Shown: positions 33,795-34,329 of the stretch, piece after piece | Position numbering within the stretch: the stretch's first letter is position 1 | How the letters are laid out: every line of letters starts with the position of its first letter | Notes under the pieces: generated by a model | Told to the model about the DNA's origin: nothing | What the model saw: the letters and a program-made list of their open reading frames with translations, nothing else | The model's database searches: none | Source: an uncultured Oscillospiraceae bacterium | GTDB lineage: Bacteria > Bacillota > Clostridia > Oscillospirales > Acutalibacteraceae | Assembly: GCA_900546785.1 (NCBI GenBank) | Contig: URED01000023.1 | Location: 1 to 34,329, forward strand | Length of the DNA stretch: 34,329 nt | Reading direction: 5' to 3' | Translations under genes and position numbers: made by a program

Positions 33795-34049
33795 TTAAAA
33801 TTTTCTATAATAAGTTTCTTTGACGTCTTTCCACTCCTGAAGAGAGTTGATCGCACGCAAACACAGATCATCCGATTCGGCGTTATAGATAGAAATATAT
33901 GTTTTTCTACGCCCAGCATGATCCGGTATATTGTCCGTAAAAGCGATATAAGTTCTGCCATAACTTTTAATGCTAAATACGGCGAGGCATTCATATTTTT
34001 TCTTTTTGCCGTTTGCGTCAAAGGCGTAAAAAGTATCGTGTTTTTTCAT
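33795..34049 (-). CDS. DUF1292-like small protein
   Basis: This 84-residue protein shows the pattern of DUF1292 (YrzB-like) proteins: a short beta start (TFYAFDANGKKKKYECLAVF), then SYGRTYIAFTDN, and a late ISIYNAESDDLCLRAI. The C-terminal EWKDVKETYYRKF fits the family end. ATG at 34049 has AAGGGGAA upstream. Function is unknown. It begins a run of closely spaced minus-strand genes. Confidence 0.55.
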   Translation of the reverse strand: MKKHDTFYAFDANGKKKKYECLAVFSIKSYGRTYIAFTDNIPDHAGRRKTYISIYNAESDDLCLRAINSLQEWKDVKETYYRKF

Positions 34050-34151
34050 AAAAATTCCCCTTTGCCAAATCATATAAGAAAGAAAAATCTTTCTATATAG
34101 ATGATATCACCGATTCGCAGAAAAATAGAATTTATGGTTTGGATGTAATAA

Positions 34152-34328
34152 TTAATCACTTTCACAGAGTGAAAGCATCTTGTTAAAATCCAATACATCA
34201 TCGAGCAATCGATTTTCATATAACGATCTAAATATTGCGGCTGATTTTGCCTGACAATTTAAACTTTTACGGGGTGTAAATATAATATCAGTAAATGCTG
34301 AATACTGTAACAATTCTCTGGATAAATC
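34152..34328 (-). CDS. C-terminal end of an unrecognised protein (runs off the right edge)
   Basis: An open frame enters from the right edge and gives 58 residues, beginning DLSRELLQYS and ending CESD before a TAA. It looks helical and cytosolic. The fragment is too short to identify. It is on the same strand as the element operon, 102 bases before the DUF1292-like start. Confidence 0.5.
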   Translation of the reverse strand, partial: DLSRELLQYSAFTDIIFTPRKSLNCQAKSAAIFRSLYENRLLDDVLDFNKMLSLCESD

Positions 34329-34329
34329 C

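Larger units (their letters stand above)
29182..34329. mobile_element. Left part of a putative skin-like element interrupting sigK
   Basis: From the sigK break to the right edge the DNA is visibly more A+T-rich than the preceding 28 kb and carries only accessory genes. The left boundary is placed in GAAAATG (29179-29185), where SigK similarity ends; the Bacillus skin core AATGA falls at this codon pair. A serine recombinase would be expected in the element. None of the visible genes has such motifs, so the recombinase and the sigK C-terminal half should lie beyond 34329, as in an element of opposite orientation. A degenerated insertion or a simple loss of the 3' half of sigK are the alternatives. 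Confidence 0.6.

Noticed and set aside
29200..34329. Serine recombinase or integrase in the putative skin-like element
   Set aside because: I looked for recombinase motifs in the visible genes and found none, so none is claimed.

Overview
This window looks like a chromosomal contig from an endospore-forming, Gram-positive anaerobe of the class Clostridia, probably of the Oscillospirales/Ruminococcaceae type. The evidence is a SigK-type sporulation sigma factor, a NupNOPQ-like purine transporter, a stand-alone EcfA1-EcfA2-EcfT module, DUF5711 and CvpA proteins, strong AGGAGG ribosome binding sites, and tRNA genes that encode their own CCA ends. Almost everything from 1 to 27.4 kb is read on the minus strand.

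Layout. (1) 1-2157, minus: a lipoprotein with calcium-loop-like repeats, an OmpR-type response regulator and the start of its histidine kinase, which runs off the left edge. (2) 2328-8596, minus: a purine salvage operon, xpt - BMP binding lipoprotein - ABC ATPase - two permeases - hpt, with a consensus-like promoter and a strong terminator. (3) 8611-9945, plus: one divergent alpha/beta-hydrolase gene (DUF2974 type). (4) 9972-13370, minus: upp, a FucO-like iron alcohol dehydrogenase with a Rex-like operator on its promoter, a YgjP-like metallopeptidase and a small methyltransferase. (5) 13565-14105, minus: a five-gene tRNA operon (Gly-Arg-His-Gln-Lys) with a perfect consensus promoter. (6) 14120-18962, minus: a ClpE-like unfoldase, pgsA, cvpA and a DUF5711 protein. 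(7) 19040-26784, minus: a compact housekeeping operon ruvC-ruvA-ruvB-glmM-methyltransferase-ecfA1-ecfA2-ecfT-truA, with many 1-4 base overlaps. (8) 26831-28754: an iron-sulfur-flavoprotein-like gene and a divergent CDF metal exporter with interlocked promoters.

The most interesting part is 28.85-34.33 kb. The N-terminal half of sigK, including the pro-sequence, is present. It stops matching the family right after the codons for C-I-E-N, within GAAAATG. This is the site where the skin element interrupts sigK in Bacillus subtilis, and skin-type elements are known in sigK of some clostridia. The DNA to the right is visibly more A+T-rich and carries accessory genes: a double-HTH regulator, two metallophosphoesterases, two small polytopic membrane proteins, a DUF1292-like protein, and a 342-residue protein that I read as a catalytically dead relative of the GyrB/ParE ATPase-transducer region. 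The expected site-specific recombinase and the C-terminal half of sigK are not in the window, so the element must extend past the right edge if this reading is right.

All identifications come from reading the sequence and remembered family motifs. No database search was run.
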